From Micromonospora fulviviridis (GTDB lineage: Bacteria; Actinomycetota; Actinomycetes; Mycobacteriales; Micromonosporaceae), in the NCBI RefSeq assembly GCF_014648395.1, contig NZ_BMRA01000011.1, forward strand, positions 102,891-154,894: 52,004 nt of DNA, written 5' to 3'. Numbering within the stretch: position 1 is the stretch's first letter; every line of letters begins with the position of its first letter. The translations under genes were made by a program, and so were the position numbers. Positions 41,696 to 48,191 of the stretch are shown here, one piece after another. The notes under the pieces were generated by a model, which was not told the origin of the DNA, searched no databases, and saw only the letters and a list, made by a program, of their open reading frames with translations.

Positions 41696-43099
41696 TCAGA
41701 CGATCGCCATGTCGACGAAGCGGGACAGGTGCAGCTGCGCGGCCACGGTGACCGTGTCGGTCGGGCCATTTCTGTGCTTGGCGATTATGAAGTCCGCCTC
41801 GCCAGCCCGCGGCGACTCCTTGTCGTAGTAGTCGTCGCGGTGCAACAGGATGACGACGTCGGCGTCCTGCTCGATCGAGCCCGACTCCCGCAGGTCGGAC
41901 AGCTGCGGGCGCTTGTCGGTGCGCTGCTCCGGGCCACGGTTCAGCTGGCTCACCGCGATCACCGGGCACTCGACCTCCTTGGCCAGCAGCTTGAGGCCAC
42001 GGGACAGGTCGGCGACCTCCTGCTGCCGGCTCTCGGTGCGCTTCGGCGAGGTCATCAGCTGGAGGTAGTCGACCACGATCAGCTTGAGGTCGTGCTTCTG
42101 CTTGAGCCGCCGCGCCTTGGCCCGGATCTCCATGAGGTTCATGCTCGGCGTGTCGTCGACGAAGAGTGGCGCCTCGCTGATCTCGCCCATGCAGCGGGCC
42201 AGCTTGGTCCAGTCGTCGTCGGAGAGCTGGCCGCTGCGCAGCACGTGCAGCGGTACGCGCGCCTCGGCCGAGAGGAGTCGCATGACGATCTCGACCTTGC
42301 TCATTTCCAGCGAGAAGATCGCCGACGCCTGGTTGGCCCGGATAGCAGCGTTTCGGGCAAAGTCCATAGATGCGGTCGACTTGCCCAAACCAGGCCGGCC
42401 GGCCACGATGATGAGCTGACCCGCGTGCAGGCCGTTGAGCAGGCGGTCGAGGTCGCTGAACCCGGTGGGCACACCGGTCATCACCCCGCCCTGGGCGCCC
42501 ACCGCCTCGATCTCGTCGAGCGTCGGCTGGAGCATGTCGGCCAGGACGGCGAAATCCTCGCTGACCCGCTTCTCGGTCACCTCGTAGACGGCCTGCTGGG
42601 CGAGGTCGACGATGTCGTCGACGTCCCGGCTGCCGCCCTGGGCGGTGCCGTAGCCCAGCTGGACGATCCGGGTGCCGGCCTCGACCAGCCGGCGCAGCAC
42701 CGCCCGCTCACCGACGATGCGGGCGTAGTACGCCGCGTTGGCCGCGGTGGGGACGCTGGCGATCAGCGTGTGCAGGTAGGGCGCGCCACCGATCCGGGCC
42801 AGGTCGCCGGAGTCGGCGAGCGCGGCGGCCACGGTGATCGGGTCGGCGGGCTCACCCCGGCCGTAGATGTCGAGGATCGCGTCGAAGATGGTGGCGTGCA
42901 CCGGGCGGTAGAAGTCGTTGGACTTGAGGATCTCGACGACGTCCGCGATGGCGTCCTTGGAGAGCAGCATGCCCCCGAGGACGCACTGCTCGGCGGCCAC
43001 GTCCTGGGGCGGGGTCTTCTCGAACTGGCCGTCCCGCTGCGCGGGCGCGGGCGGTTGCCCCCCGGCCCGCTCCGAGCGCGTCTCGTCGGTGACCGACAC
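41696..43099 (-). CDS. dnaB: Replicative DNA helicase DnaB
   Basis: A 467-residue ring helicase that unwinds DNA at the replication fork. The N-terminal domain (about 30-130) has PPQDVAAEQCVLGGMLLSK and the primase-interaction helices. The RecA-like domain has Walker A GRPGLGKS (234-241), IFSLEMSK, the Walker B strand LIVVDYLQLM, and VIAVSQLNRGPEQR with the arginine-finger region, ending near FIIAKHRNGPTDTV. No intein is present, although many actinobacterial dnaB genes carry one. The GTG at 43099 follows a GGGGGG-type ribosome site. The upstream 390 bp hold several DnaA-box-like sequences. Confidence 0.98.
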   Translation of the reverse strand: MSVTDETRSERAGGQPPAPAQRDGQFEKTPPQDVAAEQCVLGGMLLSKDAIADVVEILKSNDFYRPVHATIFDAILDIYGRGEPADPITVAAALADSGDLARIGGAPYLHTLIASVPTAANAAYYARIVGERAVLRRLVEAGTRIVQLGYGTAQGGSRDVDDIVDLAQQAVYEVTEKRVSEDFAVLADMLQPTLDEIEAVGAQGGVMTGVPTGFSDLDRLLNGLHAGQLIIVAGRPGLGKSTASMDFARNAAIRANQASAIFSLEMSKVEIVMRLLSAEARVPLHVLRSGQLSDDDWTKLARCMGEISEAPLFVDDTPSMNLMEIRAKARRLKQKHDLKLIVVDYLQLMTSPKRTESRQQEVADLSRGLKLLAKEVECPVIAVSQLNRGPEQRTDKRPQLSDLRESGSIEQDADVVILLHRDDYYDKESPRAGEADFIIAKHRNGPTDTVTVAAQLHLSRFVDMAIV

Positions 43100-43267
43100 G
43101 GGTCCCCCCTTGCTGCGTCGGATCGGATCCAGCTCTACCGCCGGGGTGTGACAACTTCCGACGACCCTCCGGTCGGTCGGGGGCCATCGCCCGGACGGTC
43201 GGGGGCCACGATACGGAACCCGAGCTCAGCCCCTCAACAGCACCGGTGGACGAGCCTCGGGACAACC

Positions 43268-43385
43268 TGTGGACACCGGTGGACAGGCATGTGCGCAGGG
43301 TGTGCACAGGGTGTGGATAAGTGATGGGGAATTCCGGGCCACTCGGCGCTGACCTGCGGTTTTGCGATCCCCACCCTGTGGACGG
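43268..43385. promoter_or_regulatory. Cluster of DnaA-box-like sequences upstream of dnaB
   Basis: TGTGGATAA at 43312-43320 is a perfect DnaA box (TTATCCACA on the other strand). TGTGGACAC (43268-43276) and TGTGGACGG (43377-43385) match the actinomycete TTGTCCACA box apart from one and two bases. GGTGGACAG (43278-43286) and TGTGCACAG (43301-43309) are weaker. The remaining part of the 43100-43492 gap shows a TACTAT hexamer at 43422-43427, a possible -10 of the next plus-strand gene. Confidence 0.5.
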
Positions 43386-43492
43386 AAGATTTCGGGTCGA
43401 GCTTTGGCGACGTTCGTCCCGTACTATCTCTGCGAACGGCTACACCTGGACAGCGGATTGCACTTTCGGTTGAGAAGGGTCACGCTCCGGCC

Positions 43493-45037
43493 GTGAGACA
43501 CCGGGACTGGGGAAGCGGGGAGGACAGCCCGCGCGAGCGCCGGCCGAGCGCCTCCTGGCACGCTCCCGCCGATCCGCTCCCGGTCGAGTCGCCCGCCCCC
43601 GACAGCTACCGCACACCGAGCCGCCGGCGTGCCGTCGGGCGCGGCCAGGACGAGCCGGTCGACAGCTATCTTCCCCGGTGGGCGCTGGAGTCCGGGATCC
43701 GCCGGGCCGACGGCGGGGGCCGGCACGCCGCTCCCGACGACGATGCGGACGTCGAGCCGCCGCGCCCGGATGGGGGCTGGCGGGCCGACGCGGGCTGGCG
43801 CCGCGAGGACGACCGCCGCGACCTGCGGGCCATCGGCTCCGGCCCGGTGTCAGAGCACACCGCCGAGTGGACCCTGGAAACCCCGCAGGACCACGGGTAC
43901 GTCGGGAGCCGGCGCGCCGACGGGATCGAGGGCGAGCCGGTCTCCGGGGTGGCCCCGCGGAGCCGGCCGCGACGCGCGGCGACCCGGCGACCCCAGGTGA
44001 CCTGGTCGGGCCTGGAGGAAACGCCGGCGTCGGGTGACGACGGTGACCGGTGGGCCGCCGAGCGGCCGACCCGGCGGAGCCGGAGCGCGGCGGCGGATTC
44101 GTGGTCGCGGCCGGCGGTGGACCCGTGGGAGCGGGGCCGGGCGGCGGAGCCGGATCCGGCGGAGCAGCCGGCGGTCGACCCGTGGGACGCGTCGGGCGTG
44201 CACGCGTGGGGCCGTCCCGCCGCCGGCGGCCGGTGGGAGCAGGCGGAGAGCCGTTGGGACCGGACGGAGCAGACCGGCGAGTGGGACCGGTTCACGGACA
44301 CCGGCCAGTGGGACCGGTACGCCGACACGGGCCAGTGGGACCGGGTCCGGGAGACCGGGGCCTGGGACCGGTACGCGGAGGCCGACGCGTGGGACCGGAC
44401 GGCGCCGCCTGCGCCGGCTCGGGAGGGCTGGGCGTCGCCGGAGCGGGCCGAGGGGTTCTGGTCGGGGACGCGGCTGGCCGGTGACGATCCGCGCTGGACG
44501 GAGACGCCGCCGTCGGCCCCACGGTCGCCGATGGTCGCCTACAGCGCGCCGCGGCCGGCGCCGCGCCGCCAGCCGGTGGAGCCGGTGGGGGCGGGCCGGG
44601 CCGGCGGGTCGACGCTGCGGCAGCGGGTGGAGTCCATCGGCGGCGGGTCGTGGAGCCGCCGGCTGGAGGACGACCTGCTCGACGCGGATCCGGGTGGGCC
44701 GCTGCGGCCGCTGGTCTACACGGCCGCGTGCTACCTGGTGCCGGCCTTGCTGCTCTTCGTCGGGCTGCTGTTCCTCGACGGTCAGCCGCCGGCGGGGTGC
44801 GTCACCGACATCACCGGGGGCGGCTGTGACTCGCCGCGGGCGCACGCCGTCGCCTCGCTGGTGGCGGGCGCGCCGCGGTTCGGGCTGGCGCTGCTGAGCA
44901 GTCTCGTGGTGGCGGTGGTGCTGCGCCGGGTCGGCACGACCTGGCGGTCGGCGACGGTGGCGCTGGCGGCGGCCGTGGTGGGTGGCGGTCTGTCCACCGT
45001 GATCATCAGCGCGGTGACGGGCCAGCCGATCGGGTGA
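43493..45037 (+). CDS. Repeat-containing membrane protein of unknown function
   Basis: A 514-residue protein. About 400 residues of hydrophilic, Arg/Asp/Trp-rich sequence precede three hydrophobic segments (PLVYTAACYLVPALLLFVGLL, FGLALLSSLVVAVVL and ATVALAAAVVGGGLSTVII). Residues 254-307 hold six tandem 9-residue units of the form xWDRxxxTG. An outside loop after the first helix has two Cys (AGCVTDITGGGCDS), a possible disulfide. The long charged region is presumably cytoplasmic. It sits between dnaB and rplI, where mycobacteria also carry a gene of unknown function. The GTG at 43493 is chosen; no strong ribosome site is visible. Confidence 0.75.
   Translation: MRHRDWGSGEDSPRERRPSASWHAPADPLPVESPAPDSYRTPSRRRAVGRGQDEPVDSYLPRWALESGIRRADGGGRHAAPDDDADVEPPRPDGGWRADAGWRREDDRRDLRAIGSGPVSEHTAEWTLETPQDHGYVGSRRADGIEGEPVSGVAPRSRPRRAATRRPQVTWSGLEETPASGDDGDRWAAERPTRRSRSAAADSWSRPAVDPWERGRAAEPDPAEQPAVDPWDASGVHAWGRPAAGGRWEQAESRWDRTEQTGEWDRFTDTGQWDRYADTGQWDRVRETGAWDRYAEADAWDRTAPPAPAREGWASPERAEGFWSGTRLAGDDPRWTETPPSAPRSPMVAYSAPRPAPRRQPVEPVGAGRAGGSTLRQRVESIGGGSWSRRLEDDLLDADPGGPLRPLVYTAACYLVPALLLFVGLLFLDGQPPAGCVTDITGGGCDSPRAHAVASLVAGAPRFGLALLSSLVVAVVLRRVGTTWRSATVALAAAVVGGGLSTVIISAVTGQPIG
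44252..44413 (+). repeat. Six tandem 27-bp units coding for WDR-type nonapeptides
   Basis: The units encode RWDRTEQTG, EWDRFTDTG, QWDRYADTG, QWDRVRETG, AWDRYAEAD and AWDRTAPPA. The period is exactly 27 bp. The outer units are more degenerate than the middle ones. Confidence 0.85.
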
Positions 45038-45067
45038 CGCGGCGACCGGCGTCCGCCTCCGGACATG

Positions 45068-45106
45068 CGGAAGGGCCCGCACCGAATGTCGGTGCGGGCC
45101 CTTCCG
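45068..45106. terminator. Bidirectional terminator between the repeat protein gene and rplI
   Basis: Perfect 18-bp stem (45068-45085 with 45089-45106) around ATG, between convergent genes. Confidence 0.9.
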
Positions 45107-45121
45107 TCGTGCTGTCGGGTG

Positions 45122-45568
45122 TCAGCCCTTGACCACGTTCAGGTCGAACTTGGCGGTCACTTCGGGGTGCAGCCGGATGCTGACCGGGTAGGCGCCGAGC
45201 GACTTGATGTGGCTGGGCAGCTCCAGCCGACGACGGTCCAGGGTCGGACCGCCGGCCGCCTTGACGGCGTCGACGATCTCGGCCGAGGTGACCGAGCCGA
45301 AGAGCCGGCCGCCGTCGCCGGCGCGGGCCTTCAGGTTGACCTTCAGACCCTCGATCTGGGCCTTGACCTCGTTGGCGTGGTCGAGGTCGCGGATCTCCCG
45401 GGCCGCGCGGGCCCGCTTGATGACCGTGACCTGCTTCTCCGCGCCCTTGGTCCAGGCGATCGCGAAGCCCTGCGGAAGCAGGTAGTTACGGCCGTAGCCG
45501 TCCTTCACCTCGACGATGTCGCCCGGGGCACCGAGGCCGGACACCTCCTGAGTCAGGATGATCTTCAT
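45122..45568 (-). CDS. rplI: 50S ribosomal protein L9
   Basis: A 148-residue large-subunit protein that binds 23S rRNA near the L1 stalk. It opens with MKIILTQEVSGLGAPGDIVEVKDGYGRNYLLPQG, split here by motif as ILTQEVSGLG and KDGYGRNYLLPQG. The long connecting helix (KRARAAREIRDLDHANEVKA) and the C-terminal domain with LFGSVTSAEIVDAVKA and HPEVTAKFDLNVV follow. The length is normal. GGAGG precedes the ATG. It is the last gene of the rpsF-ssb-rpsR-rplI operon, 14 nt after rpsR. Confidence 0.98.
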   Translation of the reverse strand: MKIILTQEVSGLGAPGDIVEVKDGYGRNYLLPQGFAIAWTKGAEKQVTVIKRARAAREIRDLDHANEVKAQIEGLKVNLKARAGDGGRLFGSVTSAEIVDAVKAAGGPTLDRRRLELPSHIKSLGAYPVSIRLHPEVTAKFDLNVVKG

Positions 45569-45582
45569 GTCGGTGCCTCCTC

Positions 45583-45822
45583 TCAGCGGGTCGTGGCCGT
45601 GTACGGCAGGAGCGCCATCTCGCGGGCGTTCTTGACCGCACGGGCGATCTGCCGCTGCTGCTGCGAGGTCACGCCGGTCACCCGCCGAGCGCGGATCTTG
45701 CCGCGGTCGGAGATGAACTTGCGCAGCAGCGCGGTGTCCTTGTAGTCGATGTAGGTGATCCCGTCCTTGTCGAGCGGGTTCACCTTCTTCTTCGGCTTGC
45801 GAAGTGCCGCAGCCTTGGCCAT
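45583..45822 (-). CDS. rpsR: 30S ribosomal protein S18
   Basis: A 79-residue small-subunit protein that pairs with S6 on the 30S platform. Signatures are KKVNPLDKDGITYIDYKDT, LLRKFISDRGKIRARRVTG and the end segment QQQRQIARAVKNAREMALL. No CxxC zinc motif is present, so this is the zinc-independent form. The ATG at 45822 gives the normal N-terminus AKAAALRKPKKK; AGGAG lies upstream. A longer frame to 45864 has no support. It lies between ssb and rplI in the operon. Confidence 0.97.
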   Translation of the reverse strand: MAKAAALRKPKKKVNPLDKDGITYIDYKDTALLRKFISDRGKIRARRVTGVTSQQQRQIARAVKNAREMALLPYTATTR

Positions 45823-45863
45823 TGCTCTTGCTCCTGGTTTGCGATCGCGGGCGCTCGGCGCCA

Positions 45864-46373
45864 TTAGAACGGGGGCTCCTCGTCGAAGTTTCCGCCCGAA
45901 CCACCGCGCGAGGGAGCCGGGGCAGCCGAGGCCCAGGGGTCGTCGAAGTTGCCTCCGCCGCCACCCTGGCCACCACCACCACCGAAGCCGCCGCCACCGC
46001 CGCCCGAGCGGGACATCTTCTGCACCTTCGCCGTGGCGTAGCGCAGAGACGGGCCGATCTCGTCGACCTCCAGCTCGATGACGGTGCGCTTCTCACCCTC
46101 GCGCGTCTCGTACGACCGCTGACGCAGCCGGCCGGACACGATCACCCGGGCGCCGCGCTGCAGCGACTCGGCGACGTTCTCGGCGGCCTGCCGCCAGACC
46201 GTGCACGAGAGGAACAGCGGCTCGCCGTCCTTCCACTCGCCGGACGCCTTGTCCATGAAGCGGGGCGTCGAGGCGACCCGGAACTTGGCGACCGCCGCCC
46301 CGGAGGGGGTGAACCGCAACTCGGGGTCATCGGTCAGGTTGCCGATGACCGTGATGGTGGTGTCTCCTGCCAT
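45864..46373 (-). CDS. ssb: Single-stranded DNA-binding protein
   Basis: A 169-residue protein that coats single-stranded DNA in replication and repair. The OB fold (about 1-115) has TTITVIGNLTDDPELRFTP, AVAKFRVAS, CTVWRQAAENVAESL and RGARVIVSGRLRQRSYE. A Gly-rich linker (GGGGGGFGGGGGQGGGGG) leads to the acidic tip DEEPPF, which binds partner proteins. Its place between rpsF and rpsR marks it as the main SSB. GAGGAG lies 6 nt before the ATG at 46373. Confidence 0.98.
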   Translation of the reverse strand: MAGDTTITVIGNLTDDPELRFTPSGAAVAKFRVASTPRFMDKASGEWKDGEPLFLSCTVWRQAAENVAESLQRGARVIVSGRLRQRSYETREGEKRTVIELEVDEIGPSLRYATAKVQKMSRSGGGGGGFGGGGGQGGGGGNFDDPWASAAPAPSRGGSGGNFDEEPPF

Positions 46374-46471
46374 GACCATCTCCTCGCGCACTCATCTCTG
46401 TGCCGTACAGGCTCTCAGAGCCCTCCGACAGCGTCGATGAGGCTTGATCCGGACGTGCCGGGTCTAGATGC

Positions 46472-46762
46472 TCAGCGCATCTCCGGGCGGATGACCTTGG
46501 TGCGCAGCACCGACTCGTTGAGTCGGAGCTGACGGTCCAGCTCAGCCACGGCCTCCGGCGATGCCTGGAGGTCGATGACGGCGTAGATGCCCTCGGCCTT
46601 CTTGTTGATCTCGTACGCGAGGCGCCGGCGGCCCCACACGTCGGTCTTCTCCACCGAGCCACCCGCGGTCCGGATCACGTTCAGGTACGTGTCGAGCGAC
46701 GGGGCGACGGTGCGCTCCTCGAGGCTGGGGTCGAGGATCACCATGACTTCGTAATGACGCAA
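46472..46762 (-). CDS. rpsF: 30S ribosomal protein S6
   Basis: A 96-residue small-subunit protein forming a pair with S18. It begins RHYEVMVILDPSLEERTV, has GRRRLAYEINKKAEGIYAVIDL and ends LRTKVIRPEMR. The start is a TTG at 46762 (no ATG or GTG fits), supported by AGGAGG 10 nt upstream and by the usual RHYEVM N-terminus. It is the first gene of the operon. The rare start codon may hold translation below that of other ribosomal proteins or suit autoregulation. Confidence 0.97.
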   Translation of the reverse strand: MRHYEVMVILDPSLEERTVAPSLDTYLNVIRTAGGSVEKTDVWGRRRLAYEINKKAEGIYAVIDLQASPEAVAELDRQLRLNESVLRTKVIRPEMR

Positions 46763-46790
46763 GACGTGCTCACCTCCTGTGGGCTAAGCG

Positions 46791-46809
46791 GCCACGGTCC
46801 TTCCGTGGC
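46791..46809 (-). promoter_or_regulatory. Hairpin in the rpsF leader
   Basis: GCCACGG pairs with CCGTGGC around a 5-nt loop, about 30 nt upstream of the rpsF TTG. It could be part of an S6:S18-binding control element, but only the simple stem is visible. Confidence 0.4.
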
Positions 46810-47086
46810 AGGAGGTCGTGCGTCGCTGCCCGTGACCGGTGCCGGGGGAACCCGGCCGGACGCGGACAACCGGACCAGGATACCCGGTCCGGACGATCAT
46901 GCCCGGGCCGGTCGTCCACGGCGTCCGGGCGCGGCGACAGGGGCCCACCTCCGGCTCGCGTACCGGAAGGTGGACCCCTGTCCACAGGGCCGCGGGGCGT
47001 CCCGTCCGCATTCCTTGGGTGGGACCTGGGGAGGAACGACCACACCGATGAGGTTGGATCGAGGACGCCCCGCGGAGCTTTATCGT

Positions 47087-47112
47087 GTTGTCACCTGGTC
47101 TGACCATACAAC
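47087..47112. promoter_or_regulatory. Two-tier dyad in the rpsF-nfo gap
   Basis: TGGTC-T-GACCA (47096-47106) is flanked by GTTGT and ACAAC (47087-47091 and 47108-47112). It resembles an operator; the regulated promoter is unknown. Confidence 0.35.
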
Positions 47113-47395
47113 GGCTCTCGTCACCTCTTGGGGGAAATGGAGGAATTCGCCCCAGCTGCTCGGGCGACGAGCCGTCGGGTCTGACGAGCGGATCCCGCCC
47201 CGTCGTGCCGGGCCGCACGGCGGGGCGTCCCGTTGCCGGGGGTCTCCCCTCCACCCGTACGCGCTGTGGACCCGCGTCCGGGCGGAGCGTCGACCATCGA
47301 TCCCACCTCGGACAACGACCGCCGGGCCGGGTGGTGACGCGATCCGTACCACGCAACCCCCGCGCGCGGGAACCCCGTGCGTCGGAGGCGCGACG

Positions 47396-47401
47396 TAGGC
47401 T
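47396..47401 (+). promoter_or_regulatory. Leaderless -10 element of nfo
   Basis: TAGGCT, then 7 nt, then the ATG at 47409. It is the same hexamer as before moeA and moaC. Confidence 0.62.
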
Positions 47402-47408
47402 GCCCTGC

Positions 47409-48191
47409 ATGCGAATCGGAGCCCACGTCGATCCGACCGACCCGCTGGCCGAGGCGGCCGCCCGGGACGCCGAGGCGGTGCAGTTCTTCCTCGCCGACCC
47501 CCAGGGCTGGAAGGCCCCGAAGCCGCGCGAGGACGCCGAGCGCCTGCGCGCCGCCGACGTCGACCTCTACGTGCACGCGCCGTACGTGATCAACGTGGCC
47601 ACCCTGAACAACCGGATCCGCATCCCGAGCCGCAAGCTGCTGCTCGGCCACGCCGCCGCGGCGGCGGCGGTCGGCGCCCGGGGGCTGATCGTGCACGGTG
47701 GCCACGTCAACGCCGGTGACGACCTCGCCGTCGGCTTCGACAACTGGCGGAAGACCTTCGCGTACGCGGCGGACTCCGGCGGGTTCCCGCTCCCGATCCT
47801 GATCGAGAACACCGCCGGCGGCGACAACGCGTGCGCCCGGCACCTGGACGCGCTGGCCCGGCTCTGGGACGCGCTCGGCGACTACGAGGTGGGTTTCTGC
47901 CTCGACACCTGCCACGCCCACGCCGGGGGCGAGGAGCTGCTGGGGCTGGTCGACCGGGTGAAGGCGATCACCGGCCGGATCGACCTGATCCACGCGAACA
48001 ACTCCAAGGGCACGTTCAACTCCGGGCAGGACCGCCACGACAACCTGACCGGCGGGACGATCGACCCGGAGCTGGTGGTCGCGGTGATCCGGGCGGCGGG
48101 CGCGCCGGTGATCGTGGAAACCCCGGGCGGCGTCGAGGGCCAGGCCGCCGACATCGCCTTCCTCCGCGGGCAGCTGGGTGCCGCGGCATGA
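47409..48191 (+). CDS. nfo: Deoxyribonuclease IV (AP endonuclease family 2)
   Basis: A 260-residue zinc-dependent enzyme that cuts DNA 5' to abasic sites in base excision repair. It has the TIM-barrel metal motifs of endonuclease IV: RIGAHVDP, YVHAPYVINVAT, LIVHGGHVNAG, LIENTAGGDNAC, GFCLDTCHAHAGGEE, LIHANNSKGTFNSGQDRHDN and VIVETPGG. These fit the three-zinc site. The sequence is slightly shorter than the Escherichia coli protein. The stop overlaps the ATG of the next gene (ATGA), so the two are coupled, although the second encodes a membrane protein without an obvious repair role. Confidence 0.93.
   Translation: MRIGAHVDPTDPLAEAAARDAEAVQFFLADPQGWKAPKPREDAERLRAADVDLYVHAPYVINVATLNNRIRIPSRKLLLGHAAAAAAVGARGLIVHGGHVNAGDDLAVGFDNWRKTFAYAADSGGFPLPILIENTAGGDNACARHLDALARLWDALGDYEVGFCLDTCHAHAGGEELLGLVDRVKAITGRIDLIHANNSKGTFNSGQDRHDNLTGGTIDPELVVAVIRAAGAPVIVETPGGVEGQAADIAFLRGQLGAAA

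Larger units (their letters stand above)
46763..47408. other. Gap of about 650 bp holding the rpsF leader and no supported gene
   Basis: No open frame here has a ribosome site, codon bias or known motif. The right part of the leader holds a 7-bp hairpin (46791-46809). TATCCT at 46877-46882 on the minus strand may be the operon's -10, giving a leader of about 100 nt. A dyad lies at 47087-47112. The nfo promoter closes the gap. Confidence 0.6.

Noticed and set aside
43268..43385. Replication origin beside dnaB
   Set aside because: Actinomycete oriC normally lies between dnaA and dnaN with many more boxes; neither gene is in the window. The cluster is kept only as DnaA-box-like sites.
44252..44413. 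CRISPR array or WD40 repeats
   Set aside because: The 27-bp units are contiguous without spacers and stay in the coding frame, and the nonapeptide period does not match a WD40 blade.
46754..47398. Open frames on both strands in the rpsF-nfo gap
   Set aside because: No ribosome site, no motif, and Arg/Gly/Pro-rich composition typical of non-coding GC-rich DNA. The gap is better explained as leader and promoter DNA.
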